Shown here piece after piece: positions 63,929 to 64,000 of a DNA stretch of 64,000 nt. This stretch comes from Mycolicibacterium komanii (lineage in GTDB: Bacteria > Actinomycetota > Actinomycetes > Mycobacteriales > Mycobacteriaceae). The stretch covers positions 189,983 to 253,982 of the forward strand of contig NZ_CVTA01000063.1 of assembly GCF_001050035.1 (NCBI RefSeq), written 5' to 3'. The translations under genes and the position numbers were made by a program. The first letter of the stretch is position 1. Each line of letters starts with the position of its first letter. Under the pieces are notes generated by a model. It was not told the DNA's origin. It saw only the letters and a list, made by a program, of their open reading frames with translations, and made no database searches.

Positions 63929-64000
63929 AAGGGTGGGGGTTTGTTGCGTTCGTCGGCGTAGGGCTGGTTGCGGCGGCGTTCGTCGGTGATGGCGGTGTCG
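63925..64000 (-). CDS. C-terminal end of a probable 13E12/HNH-type family protein
   Basis: The minus-strand frame ending at TAG 63927-63925 encodes about 24 residues ending DERNKPPPF. Mycobacterial REP13E12/HNH-endonuclease (DUF222) proteins end with a similar RxxPPPF motif, with a Tyr before it. The rest lies beyond the window. The call rests on this short tail only. Confidence 0.45.
   Translation of the reverse strand, partial: DTAITDERRRNQPYADERNKPPPF

Overview
The window reads as chromosome of a GC-rich, rapidly growing mycobacterium (Mycolicibacterium type). From about 2.6 to 37.5 kb its backbone follows the Mycobacterium tuberculosis order coaA - glyA - desA2 - phoH2 - fum - glpX - DUF4245 - perM - 3beta-HSD - xseB/xseA - lipid-droplet protein - ispH - DUF6542 - ychF, with accessory blocks inserted. 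A mycobacterial arr gene, F420-type oxidoreductase, WS/DGAT-like protein and complete mce operon agree with this. Many genes have a TANNNT-like -10 box only 6-9 nt before the start codon, the layout of leaderless mycobacterial mRNAs.

Region by region. 0-2.6 kb: tail of an unknown gene, a polytopic membrane protein and two tandem paralogous small membrane proteins. 2.6-8.8 kb: coaA, a DUF885 putative peptidase, a long-form glyA, desA2 behind a palindrome-rich promoter, and phoH2 with a candidate overlapping upstream antitoxin. 9-14.6 kb: two tandem giant LuxR (LAL) regulators. 14.7-19.9 kb: fumC, glpX, DUF4245 protein, dienelactone hydrolase-like protein, PerM-like permease. 19.9-23.1 kb: two coupled SDRs and an SRPBCC protein around a consensus KstR operator, then an LLM oxidoreductase. 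23.2-28.8 kb: chloramphenicol-phosphotransferase-like kinase, an exported phosphatase-fold protein lacking its catalytic His, a self-contained sulfatase/HAD/formylglycine-generating-enzyme operon, and a hydrolase. 28.9-37.5 kb: DUF1876 protein, KstR-boxed 3beta-hydroxysteroid dehydrogenase, xseBA, ispH, an extra lipoprotein penicillin-binding protein, DUF6542 protein, ychF. 37.6-45.9 kb: arr followed by many small genes (VOC, SnoaL-like, DUF1801, GNAT, SRPBCC), an exported WGxxGxxG protein with a strong terminator, a DUF2993 lipid-binding-type protein, a papain-fold protein and a class III cyclase. 45.9-49.7 kb: a kinase/barrel/aminotransferase fusion coupled to a hydrolase. 49.8-63.9 kb: a TetR regulator and a complete mce locus (two YrbE permeases, MceA-F, two Mce-associated proteins), then an epoxide-hydrolase-like protein and a WS/DGAT-like acyltransferase. 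The right edge carries the C-terminus of a probable 13E12/HNH family protein.

Functional themes: lipid and sterol handling (desA2, two KstR-boxed loci, mce importer, acyltransferase), intrinsic antibiotic resistance (arr, possibly the CPT-like kinase and extra PBP), and sulfate-ester metabolism. The mce cluster has no KstR box in its upstream region, so it is probably not the cholesterol (mce4) system; its substrate cannot be read from sequence.
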